Notes: a model not told the origin generated them from the letters alone. A stretch of 9,904 nt of DNA from Bacillota bacterium (GCA_012799255.1 JAAZLQ010000071.1:1-9904), one strand, 5' to 3'; positions 1 through 6,770 are shown, counted from the stretch's first letter. Translations and numbers: made by a program.

Positions 1-159
1 ATCAGTTCGACTCCGCAAAACCACATCCTGCCATTTCCTGGGCCTGACTTCTCCCTGCGGCAAATTTAACGTGCCTGCACAAACTACGCCAGGGAGGAGA
101 GCTGTAGACCGCCCAAACGTCGGTCTCATTACTCTAACCAAGGCGGCAGGCCCCAGGCC
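1..159. other. Non-coding segment downstream of the operon
   Basis: No convincing coding sequence lies here on either strand. On the minus strand it follows the stop of the methyltransferase remnant. It contains a 6-bp inverted repeat (AGACCG at 106-111 and CGGTCT at 121-126, 9-base loop) without a T-run on either side, so it is not a convincing terminator. The outermost 30 bases, read on the minus strand, contain GGCAGGATGTGGTTTTGC. Ten of those bases (GTGGTTTTGC) recur at the other end of the window. This may be the upstream region of a further minus-strand gene outside the window. Confidence 0.5.
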
Positions 160-180
160 TTACCTGGCCGGGCGGGCCTT
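140..180 (-). repeat. GC-rich dyad at the 3' end of the methyltransferase remnant
   Basis: On the minus strand CCAGG and CCTGG flank TAAGG, so the stop codon of the remnant lies in the loop. A nested AGGCC-TGG-GGCCT hairpin overlaps it, and AAGGC...GCCTT brackets the segment. The GC-rich pairing could act as a transcript end or an mRNA-stabilising structure. No T-tract follows in either direction, so I do not call it an intrinsic terminator. Confidence 0.3.
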
Positions 181-662
181 CAGACTAAAGGACAAGAGCA
201 GTGCGCCATCCAAGGAAGGATAATAGGACAGTCCTTGTGCATCCGTGGTAGTGCCGCCCATGCCCGAGGCACAGCGGGGGTGTTCGTTCAGGAACTCAAT
301 GGATAACCCTGCTCCGATCAGAGAGTTGACTAGGCGGCCTCATGGTCATACATCCAGAAGTAGTTCTTGGCCTGTTTTGCCTCCGCTGCATAGCCGTCGA
401 TCCAGTTGTCTTCATCTGGTTCTTGACCGAAATAGGGATACTTGATCTCGGTGATACCCTGTTTAAGCTTCTGTTCATCAAAAGCCAGGAAAAACGGATG
501 GGCGTCATGGACATAAAAGAACCCGTCATTCTTCAGGAAGTATCTCACTGTCTTGGCCCACCGCTCCAGGGCTGCCACCCAGCCAATGGCCTCATCGGAG
601 GGAAAGACGATGTCGTACTTCCCTTCATGGGTTTCCATCAGCTCCATAACGTTTGCCGTCAG
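160..662 (-). pseudogene. 3' remnant of a class I SAM-dependent methyltransferase, 5'-truncated and frameshifted
   Basis: The first frame encodes the back half of a class I methyltransferase: ANVMEL, then KYDIVFPSDEAIGW, a helix with ALERWAKTVRYFLKNDG, and FFYVHDAHPFFLAFDEQ. This resembles the Y/FDIVFTSYGVIGWL...FLKPGGxFYxxEFHPF block of small methyltransferases. The SAM-binding glycine-rich motif I that should precede it is absent, because upstream DNA belongs to the deaminase gene. The frame stops at 330-332, but the next frame continues immediately with family-like C-terminal sequence (LVNSLIGAGLSIEFLNEHPR, then a stretch ending SFSLKARPAR) and stops at 160-162. A single base missing in the GGCCGCC run around 333-340 explains the break. 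Family resemblance is from memory. With motif I gone, the product should be inactive even if the frameshift were a sequencing error. Confidence 0.75.
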
Positions 663-1402
663 ACAGCCTTGAGCAGCCCTGCTGCCTCTGCGTCCAACAA
701 CACTTCGCAATTGGGGTGTAGCTGTAACAATGAGGCAGGCACATCTCCTGTGATGGGCCCGTTAATGGCTTGGTTGATTATTTCAGCCTTCTGTCTACCT
801 TTCGCGGCCAACACTAGTCTATCCATCTGCATAATCATCTTCATCCCCAGGGTGATTCCAGCTAGCTGTTTGGATTCCGGGAAGTTGTTGTTCCTCCGCA
901 ACCGAGCTTGCAGTTCCCCGCTAAGCTCGGTTAGCCACACTTGCTGTTCAAGGGGTGCTCCTGGCAAATTCATACCAACATGACCATCTATGCCGATGCC
1001 CAAAATTTGTAGATCAACCTTGCCGCGCTCCTTTATGCGTTTCTCAAACAGGGCGCATTCGTATTCATAATCGTCAGCCTCTGTAGGGGGCATGATGAAG
1101 TTTTCCAGCGGTATGTGCAGAGGTTCTACAATCTGTTCGAGCAGACGATTGTAGCACGTACCCGGCAACTCCTTGGGCACCATCACAATCTCGTCCAAGC
1201 CAAAGACCGTGACTCTGGATGTGTCAAATGGGTAACGCTGATAGATATCGGATACAATCCTATACGTACCAACTGTCGTGTTTCCAGTGGCGAGTCCGAT
1301 GACAGAGTTCGCCTTTCGGATCATCTGACCGACAACGCGCCATGCCAAAGCAGTGTCAAATTCACGTTCTGTTTGAACAATGGTTACTTCCATTCCATCC
1401 AT
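659..1402 (-). CDS. nagB: Glucosamine/galactosamine-6-phosphate deaminase family protein
   Basis: This is a cytoplasmic aldose-ketose isomerase and deaminase of the NagB/AgaI family, expected to convert an amino-sugar 6-phosphate to a ketose 6-phosphate and ammonia. Its 247 residues match the family length. Visible landmarks are the phosphate loop GLATGNTT (36-43), FGLDE with the general-base Asp70, GIGIDGHVGMN with Asp139 and His141, and GRQKA with Lys205. These correspond to E. coli NagB Asp72, Asp141, His143 and Lys208. The position of E. coli Glu148 is Leu146 here (NLPG instead of NEPG), which is unusual. PGTCYNRLLEQIVEPL and PASLLQLHPN recall AgaI, so galactosamine 6-phosphate is an alternative substrate. 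The ATG at 1402 is crowded by the AGGAAGGGG site. The in-frame ATG at 1393 (MEVTIVQ) has a 9-base spacing and is the likelier start. It is the last intact gene of the operon. Confidence 0.9.
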   Translation of the reverse strand: MDGMEVTIVQTEREFDTALAWRVVGQMIRKANSVIGLATGNTTVGTYRIVSDIYQRYPFDTSRVTVFGLDEIVMVPKELPGTCYNRLLEQIVEPLHIPLENFIMPPTEADDYEYECALFEKRIKERGKVDLQILGIGIDGHVGMNLPGAPLEQQVWLTELSGELQARLRRNNNFPESKQLAGITLGMKMIMQMDRLVLAAKGRQKAEIINQAINGPITGDVPASLLQLHPNCEVLLDAEAAGLLKAV

Positions 1403-1468
1403 CCCCTTCCTGTCTCATCAAAGCTGCCAGGATAAATCGACTAGTCCCTACCTGTGTCTCAAAAACAG

Positions 1469-2440
1469 TTAGAGCAATGGCTCGTTGGTTAGTCCACCAA
1501 ACCCAACTACAGAAGCCCCGACGAGCCCAATCGTTCCTAGATCCAGTGATGACAATACAATATCTGCAGTTCTGGCGCGATCAGGCAAGCGTTCCCGGAC
1601 ATGCTCGATCAACCATCCATCGGCCATTACACCGCCGCCAAAAACTATCTTGTCTGGACTTACAGCGGCAACGATATTAGCAACCATTGCACATACAGCA
1701 TCAACTGCCTCATACGCTATCTGCTGTGCAAATCGGTCACCTGCATCTGCCAGCTGAAAGAGGTGCTTGAGTTGGAAGCCTTGGTTCTTCATCAACCGGG
1801 CAAGTCTAGATTCCGGGTAATCCTGTGCTAACGCCTCGAATCGCAGCTGCATCGCTCTTCCGGACGCAATGGCTTCCACACAACCCACAGCACCACAGGA
1901 ACAACGTATACTACTTTGCAGGTCTACAACCATGTGCCCGATCTCCCCAGCATTGTTGGCCCTGCCGCGCAGCAACCGTCCCCCAGAGACAAAGCCGGCC
2001 GCAATCCCTGTACCAATGTTGACATATGCAAAATTGTCACACGACCTACCGACCCCAAACACCCTTTCCGCGAAGGTGGCAGCCTTGACATCGTTATCCA
2101 GAAAACAGGGTAACCCATACCTATCCGTAATCCATCTGGCCAAAGGTATCTCTTGGCAATCGTTTTCGCTGTACATGCAATGCCATACACCATCGATGGG
2201 ATCAACCTGTCCTACCAATCCGGCGCCAGCTACGATCAAGGAATCTCTAACTTCTGGAAACCCCGAAAGAAATGTCTCGACACCGCTCATGATGGCCTCA
2301 AGTGCATCCCGTTGACTACGATAACCGGAGTTCAATACAGTCGCACGTACCACCGATCCGTTTCTGTTTACAGCTCCTATCAGCAAAGTTGTTCCGCCCA
2401 AGTCTATAGCAAGACTTAAGGCTCCATCATTTACCATCAC
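1469..2440 (-). CDS. ROK-family sugar kinase
   Basis: This is probably a cytoplasmic ATP-dependent hexose or amino-sugar kinase making the 6-phosphate used by the deaminase next door. The 323 residues carry every ROK kinase landmark: phosphate loop IDLGGTT (12-18), catalytic Asp117 in LDNDVKA, second phosphate loop NIGTGIAAG (141-149), sugar-binding EIGH (166-169), and the zinc motif CSCGAVGC (180-187), with His169, Cys180, Cys182 and Cys187 as likely ligands. FGGGV at 267-271 is the usual adenosine-site loop. No helix-turn-helix precedes the fold, which separates it from the ROK repressor at the head of the operon. It starts with GTG at 2438-2440, five bases after the preceding stop. GGGG lies 8 bases upstream; the next codon is ATG and could also serve. 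Substrate among glucosamine, GlcNAc, galactosamine, ManNAc and glucose cannot be told from sequence; context favours an amino sugar. Confidence 0.9.
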   Translation of the reverse strand: MMVNDGALSLAIDLGGTTLLIGAVNRNGSVVRATVLNSGYRSQRDALEAIMSGVETFLSGFPEVRDSLIVAGAGLVGQVDPIDGVWHCMYSENDCQEIPLARWITDRYGLPCFLDNDVKAATFAERVFGVGRSCDNFAYVNIGTGIAAGFVSGGRLLRGRANNAGEIGHMVVDLQSSIRCSCGAVGCVEAIASGRAMQLRFEALAQDYPESRLARLMKNQGFQLKHLFQLADAGDRFAQQIAYEAVDAVCAMVANIVAAVSPDKIVFGGGVMADGWLIEHVRERLPDRARTADIVLSSLDLGTIGLVGASVVGFGGLTNEPLL

Positions 2441-2445
2441 AAGAT

Positions 2446-3594
2446 TTACCCCGCGATTCCAAAGAGTTTGGTCAGAAGGTCCAGAATGATTGTATCTTTC
2501 TCAACAAATTCCTTATGCAGCAAATCAGACCAAGTAAACACAACTACACCATCAGCACCGGAGCCTTTTGCGGTCCTTATGGCTTTTTCAAACTCCTCAA
2601 CGGAGACTTCTTCTGCCCTCCCTTTACCGGCATGCATTCCCTGGGTGTAAAGGGCTTTACCCTGAACCGTGCATACCACTTTCTTGTCGGTCTTCTGTTT
2701 GAAGTATTTGGAAACATCATCAAGCCAGTTGTAAGGCTGTCCAAGGATTTGGTGGTAACCCATAATCTCAAACACATCAACAACCTCGTCGAGCAGTTCA
2801 GGATCCTGTCCGAACATCCATCTTCCGTAATCGGCGTAGTTCTTGCTGTCAAAAGGAACAGTGTTCAAAACCAAAGTGCCTTCTGGGTTGTATTTTTTCA
2901 TCACCGCACGATACTTCGCCACGATGTCACGAATCACCAAGGATTTGAAACGGATCCACTCTTCACGGGCATTCTCCCGTATCCACTCGGGTAAAGAAGA
3001 CCCTGTCTGTTTGGGCAATTCGATCCCCCTAGAGGCAGAAAACTTCCCTAGACAGCGCTCACAGAAGCAGTACTCTGGCCATGTTTCCCCATCTGTCCCT
3101 GGCAGCCATAGTTCCCAAAAGCCAGGATAGCGCATGAATCCAATGAAAATGCCGTCCATGCGAAGCTCACGCATAGCCATTTCTACGTTTCTGAGGCAAT
3201 CCTCAACATATTCATCGCTAGTCGGACATGCACCCACATACCAGTCCACTTTTTCATGTTTTTGGCCGCGGTGGTCGATGGCGTAGTTACCGTGCTTGAC
3301 CATCAACTTCTCATTAAAGCCGAACCTCGTTAGCCCTATGTAGGCAATGTCAGCTTCTTGGAGTTTCTGTCGGAACGTGCGATCATCAAACTGTCGCATC
3401 TTTTCCATCATGTTAACTGGAACTTCTCCCGGAACAGCGGTATCAACACTAGGCAAATACTGATTATGACACATTATGAAGTCCACACCCATGGACTTCA
3501 GCTTGTCCACTGCTTGGTCGTACGACAGATCATACTTCCAGTACCAATCTGAAGAAGGTACTTTCAGCCCGAAGCGGAAATCCTGGCTTCCCAA
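2446..3594 (-). CDS. Cytoplasmic TIM-barrel glycosidase-like protein of unassigned family
   Basis: This 382-residue protein has no signal peptide or membrane segment, so it should act in the cytoplasm. The pattern of short hydrophobic strands ending in acidic or aromatic residues suggests a TIM barrel related to hypothetical glycosyl hydrolases. MDGIFIGFMRYPGFW (146-160) resembles the DGIHLDYIRYP strand of that superfamily, with Gly152 where the second Asp usually sits. Next comes a YCFCERCLGKF cluster (Cys176, Cys178, Cys181) like the CYCxxC elements of some of these proteins, perhaps binding metal. Candidate acidic residues include Asp147, Glu161 and Glu276 (DVFEIMGYH). It starts at a TTG with AGGAAGG 10 bases upstream; no better in-frame start exists. 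It lies between the binding-protein and kinase genes, almost touching the kinase gene, so it probably processes the imported ligand. I do not recognise the exact family, and hydrolase activity is inference. Confidence 0.75.
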   Translation of the reverse strand: MGSQDFRFGLKVPSSDWYWKYDLSYDQAVDKLKSMGVDFIMCHNQYLPSVDTAVPGEVPVNMMEKMRQFDDRTFRQKLQEADIAYIGLTRFGFNEKLMVKHGNYAIDHRGQKHEKVDWYVGACPTSDEYVEDCLRNVEMAMRELRMDGIFIGFMRYPGFWELWLPGTDGETWPEYCFCERCLGKFSASRGIELPKQTGSSLPEWIRENAREEWIRFKSLVIRDIVAKYRAVMKKYNPEGTLVLNTVPFDSKNYADYGRWMFGQDPELLDEVVDVFEIMGYHQILGQPYNWLDDVSKYFKQKTDKKVVCTVQGKALYTQGMHAGKGRAEEVSVEEFEKAIRTAKGSGADGVVVFTWSDLLHKEFVEKDTIILDLLTKLFGIAG

Positions 3595-3620
3595 TTCGCA
3601 ACATCCTTCCTATTCCTGAT

Positions 3621-3665
3621 GTGGGCAATGGGGCCAGGCTGCAAGCACACAGTCCCATTGCCCGC
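3621..3665 (-). repeat. Perfect 10-bp hairpin between binding-protein and hydrolase-like genes
   Basis: GGGCAATGGG (3623-3632) and CCCATTGCCC (3654-3663) are exact reverse complements separated by 21 bases. An outer G-C pair at 3621/3665 is possible beyond one mismatch. It lies in the 102-base gap after the binding-protein stop. No T-tract follows on the minus strand, so it looks more like an mRNA-stabilising or processing hairpin than a terminator. Such a hairpin would protect the upstream transcript end and raise binding-protein yield relative to downstream genes. Confidence 0.55.
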
Positions 3666-3696
3666 TCTGTGTCGGAAAATTGGCCTTTACGACTTC

Positions 3697-4635
3697 CTAG
3701 TAGTCTGCCTCAAGTTCGAACGCGTTTTCAGCAGTAACGATAGGCATGGGGATGATGTTTCGGAATGCTGGTAATTCTTCACCGGCGACAATTTTGAGCG
3801 CAAGTTCTACCCCTTGGGTGGCGTCGATCACCGGAGACTGCTGCATTGTTCCGTACAGAATGCCGTCCTCAATAGCTTGTTTGGTCGTATTTCTAAAGCC
3901 TGTGCAGACAACCGGAATATCGTAGCCAGCGTCAGCGATGGTCTGGGCCACTGCCACTCCGCTACCTTGGGCAAATACTCCATCAATTGCATCTCCGTAT
4001 TTAGTCAAGAATGCCTGCATAGCAGCCTTTTCCTTCACGGGATCCCAATCACAGGGCTGAGAGTCAATGACTTTCATTCCCGGTGCAATCTCAGCCGTCC
4101 TGTCTCGCCAGCCTTCGGCTCTCAGCAAAGTGGTGGACTGACCTGCTGTTCCCTCAATCATGATGATGTTCCCTTCTGTGCCGATAGCCTCCACCATTAA
4201 CTCGGCTGCGATCTGCCCCTGCACATAGTCATCGGGACCACTGTAGCCTGCGAGGTACTGCCAACCGGCTTCCCCAGGCATATTGGATACTGCAAGAATC
4301 GGAATGCCAGCGCCATGAGCCATTGCCAGGGCGGGGATTACTGCTTCTCCATCCAACGAGCAGACAAGGATGATGTCAACGTCCTGCACGACCAGGTCAT
4401 TGATGTCATTGTTCTGCTTCTCGATGCTCCCATCAGCGCTCAAGACTATCAGTCTGATATTCTCATGCTCTGCTGCGATCCTCTCATATTCTCTGACTAT
4501 CGCTGCGATGTATGGCCATCCTAAGGATGGTACAGATAAGCCAATAACAACTGGATTAGGCACCTCAAAAGCCATGGCCGGTACTGAACCGAGCGACAAA
4601 AGTAACAATAATGCAATCGCAATTGTCTTTTTCAC
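3697..4635 (-). CDS. Periplasmic sugar-binding protein of a ribose-type ABC transporter
   Basis: This is the ligand-capturing component of the importer encoded just upstream, a Peripla_BP_4/RbsB-like protein of 312 residues. The true start is the GTG at 4633-4635, preceded by AGGAGG with a 6-base spacer. An upstream TTG at 4656 would place that ribosome binding site inside the coding region. The resulting N-terminus MKKTIAIALLLLLSLGSVPA is a clear signal peptide with probable cleavage after AMA. The mature part begins FEVPNPVVIGLSVPSLGWPY, typical of the first strand of the fold. Further landmarks are QNNDINDLVVQDVDIIL, GIPILAVSN, GTEGNIIMIEG and PVVCTGF. There is no lipobox cysteine, so the protein should be soluble in a periplasm rather than a lipid-anchored Gram-positive receptor. 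The ligand cannot be read from sequence; neighbours suggest an amino sugar or its glycoside. Confidence 0.93.
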   Translation of the reverse strand: MKKTIAIALLLLLSLGSVPAMAFEVPNPVVIGLSVPSLGWPYIAAIVREYERIAAEHENIRLIVLSADGSIEKQNNDINDLVVQDVDIILVCSLDGEAVIPALAMAHGAGIPILAVSNMPGEAGWQYLAGYSGPDDYVQGQIAAELMVEAIGTEGNIIMIEGTAGQSTTLLRAEGWRDRTAEIAPGMKVIDSQPCDWDPVKEKAAMQAFLTKYGDAIDGVFAQGSGVAVAQTIADAGYDIPVVCTGFRNTTKQAIEDGILYGTMQQSPVIDATQGVELALKIVAGEELPAFRNIIPMPIVTAENAFELEADY

Positions 4636-4640
4636 GTTGT

Positions 4641-4646
4641 TCCTCC
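4641..4646 (-). promoter_or_regulatory. Ribosome binding site that fixes the binding-protein start
   Basis: AGGAGG on the minus strand lies 6 bases before the GTG at 4633-4635. It is the strongest Shine-Dalgarno sequence in the window and rules out the longer reading from the TTG at 4656. Confidence 0.85.
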
Positions 4647-4674
4647 TCAAGGACAATTTTGGTTACTGCTTGAG

Positions 4675-4704
4675 ATTCTTTCCCTCAAACTCTTCCCCGG
4701 TCAA
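4675..4704 (-). promoter_or_regulatory. Possible internal promoter before the binding-protein gene
   Basis: In the 133-base gap between the second permease and the binding protein, the minus strand has TTGACC (4704-4699) and AAGAAT (4680-4675) with an 18-base spacer. These are 5/6 and 4/6 matches to the -35 and -10 consensus. A separate promoter would fit the need for excess binding protein. The match is modest and could be chance. Confidence 0.3.
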
Positions 4705-4768
4705 CTCAGTAGATCGACATAATATGCGTGGAACTCATGGCTTGCAGGACAGGGGGCTCTGCTCCGAC

Positions 4769-5761
4769 TTACACCTCGCCCACCTCCTTCTTGGTCCTCA
4801 TCAGCTGAAGCTTTAATTGATCGCCAAGGCGTCTAACACCAGCAGCATCAGCCCCTATAGCTACGACCACGATCAAACCCTTAATGATGGTCTGAATATA
4901 GGACATGGTTCCCAAAAGATTCATCATATTGTTCAGTACACCCAGGACTAATACGCCGATAGTCGTCCTAAGCAAATTGGCCTTGCTTCCGCCCAGTTTA
5001 TTGCCTCCTATGATTATGGCGGTCATGGCCAATAGCGAAGCGTCACCGGCAACAACGGGAGAGCCTGAACCCAACTTCGAAGCCAAAAATATACCGGCAA
5101 TGGATGCTGTTAGGCCGCAGAGGGTGTAGGCAAGGATTTGAGTTCCCTCCATGTTGATGCCAGCGCTATAACCCGCATCTTGGTTACTTCCGCAGACATA
5201 GATGTTATGTCCCGGCTTAGTCAACTTAAGGAAAAACTCACTCAAGATGGCCAAGATAAGCATGGCTGCAAACGAGTAGGGAACAAACCCTACTTTACCC
5301 ATGGACAACTGAGCAAAGCCTGGATGCCACAGAGAAACCGGGTATGTGTCGGTTATGCCTAGAGCTATCCCTCTCACTAGCGTCTGCGTAGCCAAAGTCA
5401 TGATGAAAGGGCTTATCTTGACCTTGCCCACGAAAACACCGTTTACGAAGCCTGTCAGGACCCCCACCATTGAGCCGCTCAAAATTGCAATGGGCAAAGA
5501 TGATCCGCTCTTGAGCTGCATCATGGTTATTACCCCAGTAAGAGCCATAACGGAACCCGTCGACATATCAAGCCCACCGGTGATGGAGACCAGGGTCAGT
5601 CCAACAGCCACAATCCCATTTGGTGCGATCTGCTGCAAAATGTTAGTGGCGTTCCTTACAGTCGCAAATTTGCCGCTCATTTGCACTGCCACTGCGATCA
5701 TAAGGATCAATAAAAACACGGATTTGTACCTCGGCAACAGCCTCAAGACCTTGTTATTAAT
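4769..5761 (-). CDS. ABC transporter permease, RbsC-like (second)
   Basis: This is an inner-membrane permease of the BPD_transp_2 family, forming the translocation pore with its partner upstream. It has about eight to ten hydrophobic segments, the family strand ITGGLDMSTGSVMAL, the cytoplasmic loop with GSNQDAGYSAGIN that contacts the ATPase, and MTAIIIGGNKLGGSKANL near the C-terminus. The start is uncertain. A TTG at 5744-5746 gives 325 residues but has no properly placed ribosome binding site. AAGGAGG inside the end of the preceding gene sits 7 bases before an in-frame ATT at 5759-5761, which would add INNKV (330 residues) and overlap the preceding TAA stop. I therefore give 5761 as the likelier boundary. 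Starts at TTG 5746 or 5737 remain possible. The C-terminus is a basic cytoplasmic tail ending KKEVGEV. Confidence 0.9.
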   Translation of the reverse strand: MNNKVLRLLPRYKSVFLLILMIAVAVQMSGKFATVRNATNILQQIAPNGIVAVGLTLVSITGGLDMSTGSVMALTGVITMMQLKSGSSLPIAILSGSMVGVLTGFVNGVFVGKVKISPFIMTLATQTLVRGIALGITDTYPVSLWHPGFAQLSMGKVGFVPYSFAAMLILAILSEFFLKLTKPGHNIYVCGSNQDAGYSAGINMEGTQILAYTLCGLTASIAGIFLASKLGSGSPVVAGDASLLAMTAIIIGGNKLGGSKANLLRTTIGVLVLGVLNNMMNLLGTMSYIQTIIKGLIVVVAIGADAAGVRRLGDQLKLQLMRTKKEVGEV

Positions 5762-6755
5762 TGGTCTCCCTCCTTGCTCTGAGTTCGAGCGTTACGGCAG
5801 CAACAAGAATAATGCCACGGACCATGAGTTGATAATTGTAGGAAATGTTGAGCAGGATCATGGCATTGACTATCATCACCATTATTAGAGTGCCGGCAAT
5901 GGAGTTGAGTATATTGCCTCGACCTCCGCCCAAGCGCGTTCCGCCGAGCACTGCCGCGGTGATGGCCTCAAACTCATAGCCAACACCGGTGCTTGGATCC
6001 ATCTCTCGCAACCATGAGGCCAACACAATGCCTGATATCGCCGCACAGATCCCCAGCAAAACGTAACTTCGAGTCCGAACCCGTTCCACATTGATGCCTG
6101 ATAATGTCGCAGCCCTTTCATTGGCTCCCGAAGCCTTGGCGTATTGGCCGAAATTGGTCCTTGACAGAACCCACTGAGCTACACCTGCGAGCCCCAACAT
6201 GAGAAGGACTGGAACTGGCACCGCGCCGATCGTCCCGTTCCCAATCTGATGAAAAAACGGCGTGCTCTGCCTTATGAACAGGTAATTACCTTTGGTAAAG
6301 AGCAGGGTAATGCCTAGTATCAAATACTGCATGCCCAAAGTAGTTATGAACCCGTTCATCTTCAGGTGGCCAACCAGTAGTCCATCAACATACCCAAACG
6401 CAGCTCCAGCGATGAGTGGGAGCACTATAGCCGACAAGGTACTGGAGACGGTGTTGCCGATCAGAGTCATCGTTAAGACTGCGCAAAACCCCATGATTGC
6501 GCCGGCAGAAAGGTCAAAACATCCACTGACGATGGTAAAGGTCATACCAATCGCCAGAATTCCAACGATTACAGCTTCTCTCAGCATGTTCATCACATTA
6601 GTTTTGCTGAGAAAGTCTGGAGCGAACGCCCTGGTCATCAGAACCATGGCTGCCAGAACAAACCAAATAGTGTGGTTCAGCAAAACGCTGGAACATATTT
6701 TAGACAGTTCTTTGGGGAGACTTGCCCTAGTTGTTTTGACGTGTATCCCGTTCAT
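5757..6755 (-). CDS. ABC transporter permease, RbsC-like (first)
   Basis: This is an inner-membrane permease of the same BPD_transp_2 family as the next gene, 332 residues with about eight to ten hydrophobic helices after a short basic N-terminal tail. Landmarks are VSGCFDLSAGAIMGF, the ATPase-contacting loop ASGANERAATLSGIN, and EAITAAVLGGTRLGGGRGN near the C-terminus. The two permeases differ clearly in sequence, so the pore is probably a heterodimer rather than an RbsC homodimer. It starts with ATG 15 bases after the ATPase stop, behind a weak GGGCGG site, consistent with translational coupling. Its last codons contain the strong ribosome binding site of the following permease. Substrate specificity cannot be inferred. 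Confidence 0.93.
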   Translation of the reverse strand: MNGIHVKTTRASLPKELSKICSSVLLNHTIWFVLAAMVLMTRAFAPDFLSKTNVMNMLREAVIVGILAIGMTFTIVSGCFDLSAGAIMGFCAVLTMTLIGNTVSSTLSAIVLPLIAGAAFGYVDGLLVGHLKMNGFITTLGMQYLILGITLLFTKGNYLFIRQSTPFFHQIGNGTIGAVPVPVLLMLGLAGVAQWVLSRTNFGQYAKASGANERAATLSGINVERVRTRSYVLLGICAAISGIVLASWLREMDPSTGVGYEFEAITAAVLGGTRLGGGRGNILNSIAGTLIMVMIVNAMILLNISYNYQLMVRGIILVAAVTLELRARRETN

Positions 6756-6770
6756 CTCTACCGCCCTAAT

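Noticed and set aside
106..126. Hairpin AGACCG/CGGTCT as a transcription terminator
   Set aside because: The stem is only 6 bp and no T-run follows on either strand.
330..345. Programmed ribosomal frameshift in the methyltransferase remnant
   Set aside because: There is no slippery heptamer or downstream structure at the site, and the gene already lacks its 5' half, so decay is the simpler reading.
342..983. Long plus-strand open frame of 213 codons
   Set aside because: It runs antisense to the deaminase gene and the methyltransferase remnant, and its translation resembles no protein family. It is a shadow of the minus-strand coding sequence.
4636..4656. Upstream TTG start for the binding protein at 4656
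   Set aside because: This reading would translate the AGGAGG ribosome binding site as Arg-Arg. The GTG at 4635 gives correct spacing and a clean signal peptide.
5346..5888. Plus-strand open frame of 180 codons opposite the two permeases
   Set aside because: It is antisense to recognisable permease sequence and its translation shows no domain or plausible start site.
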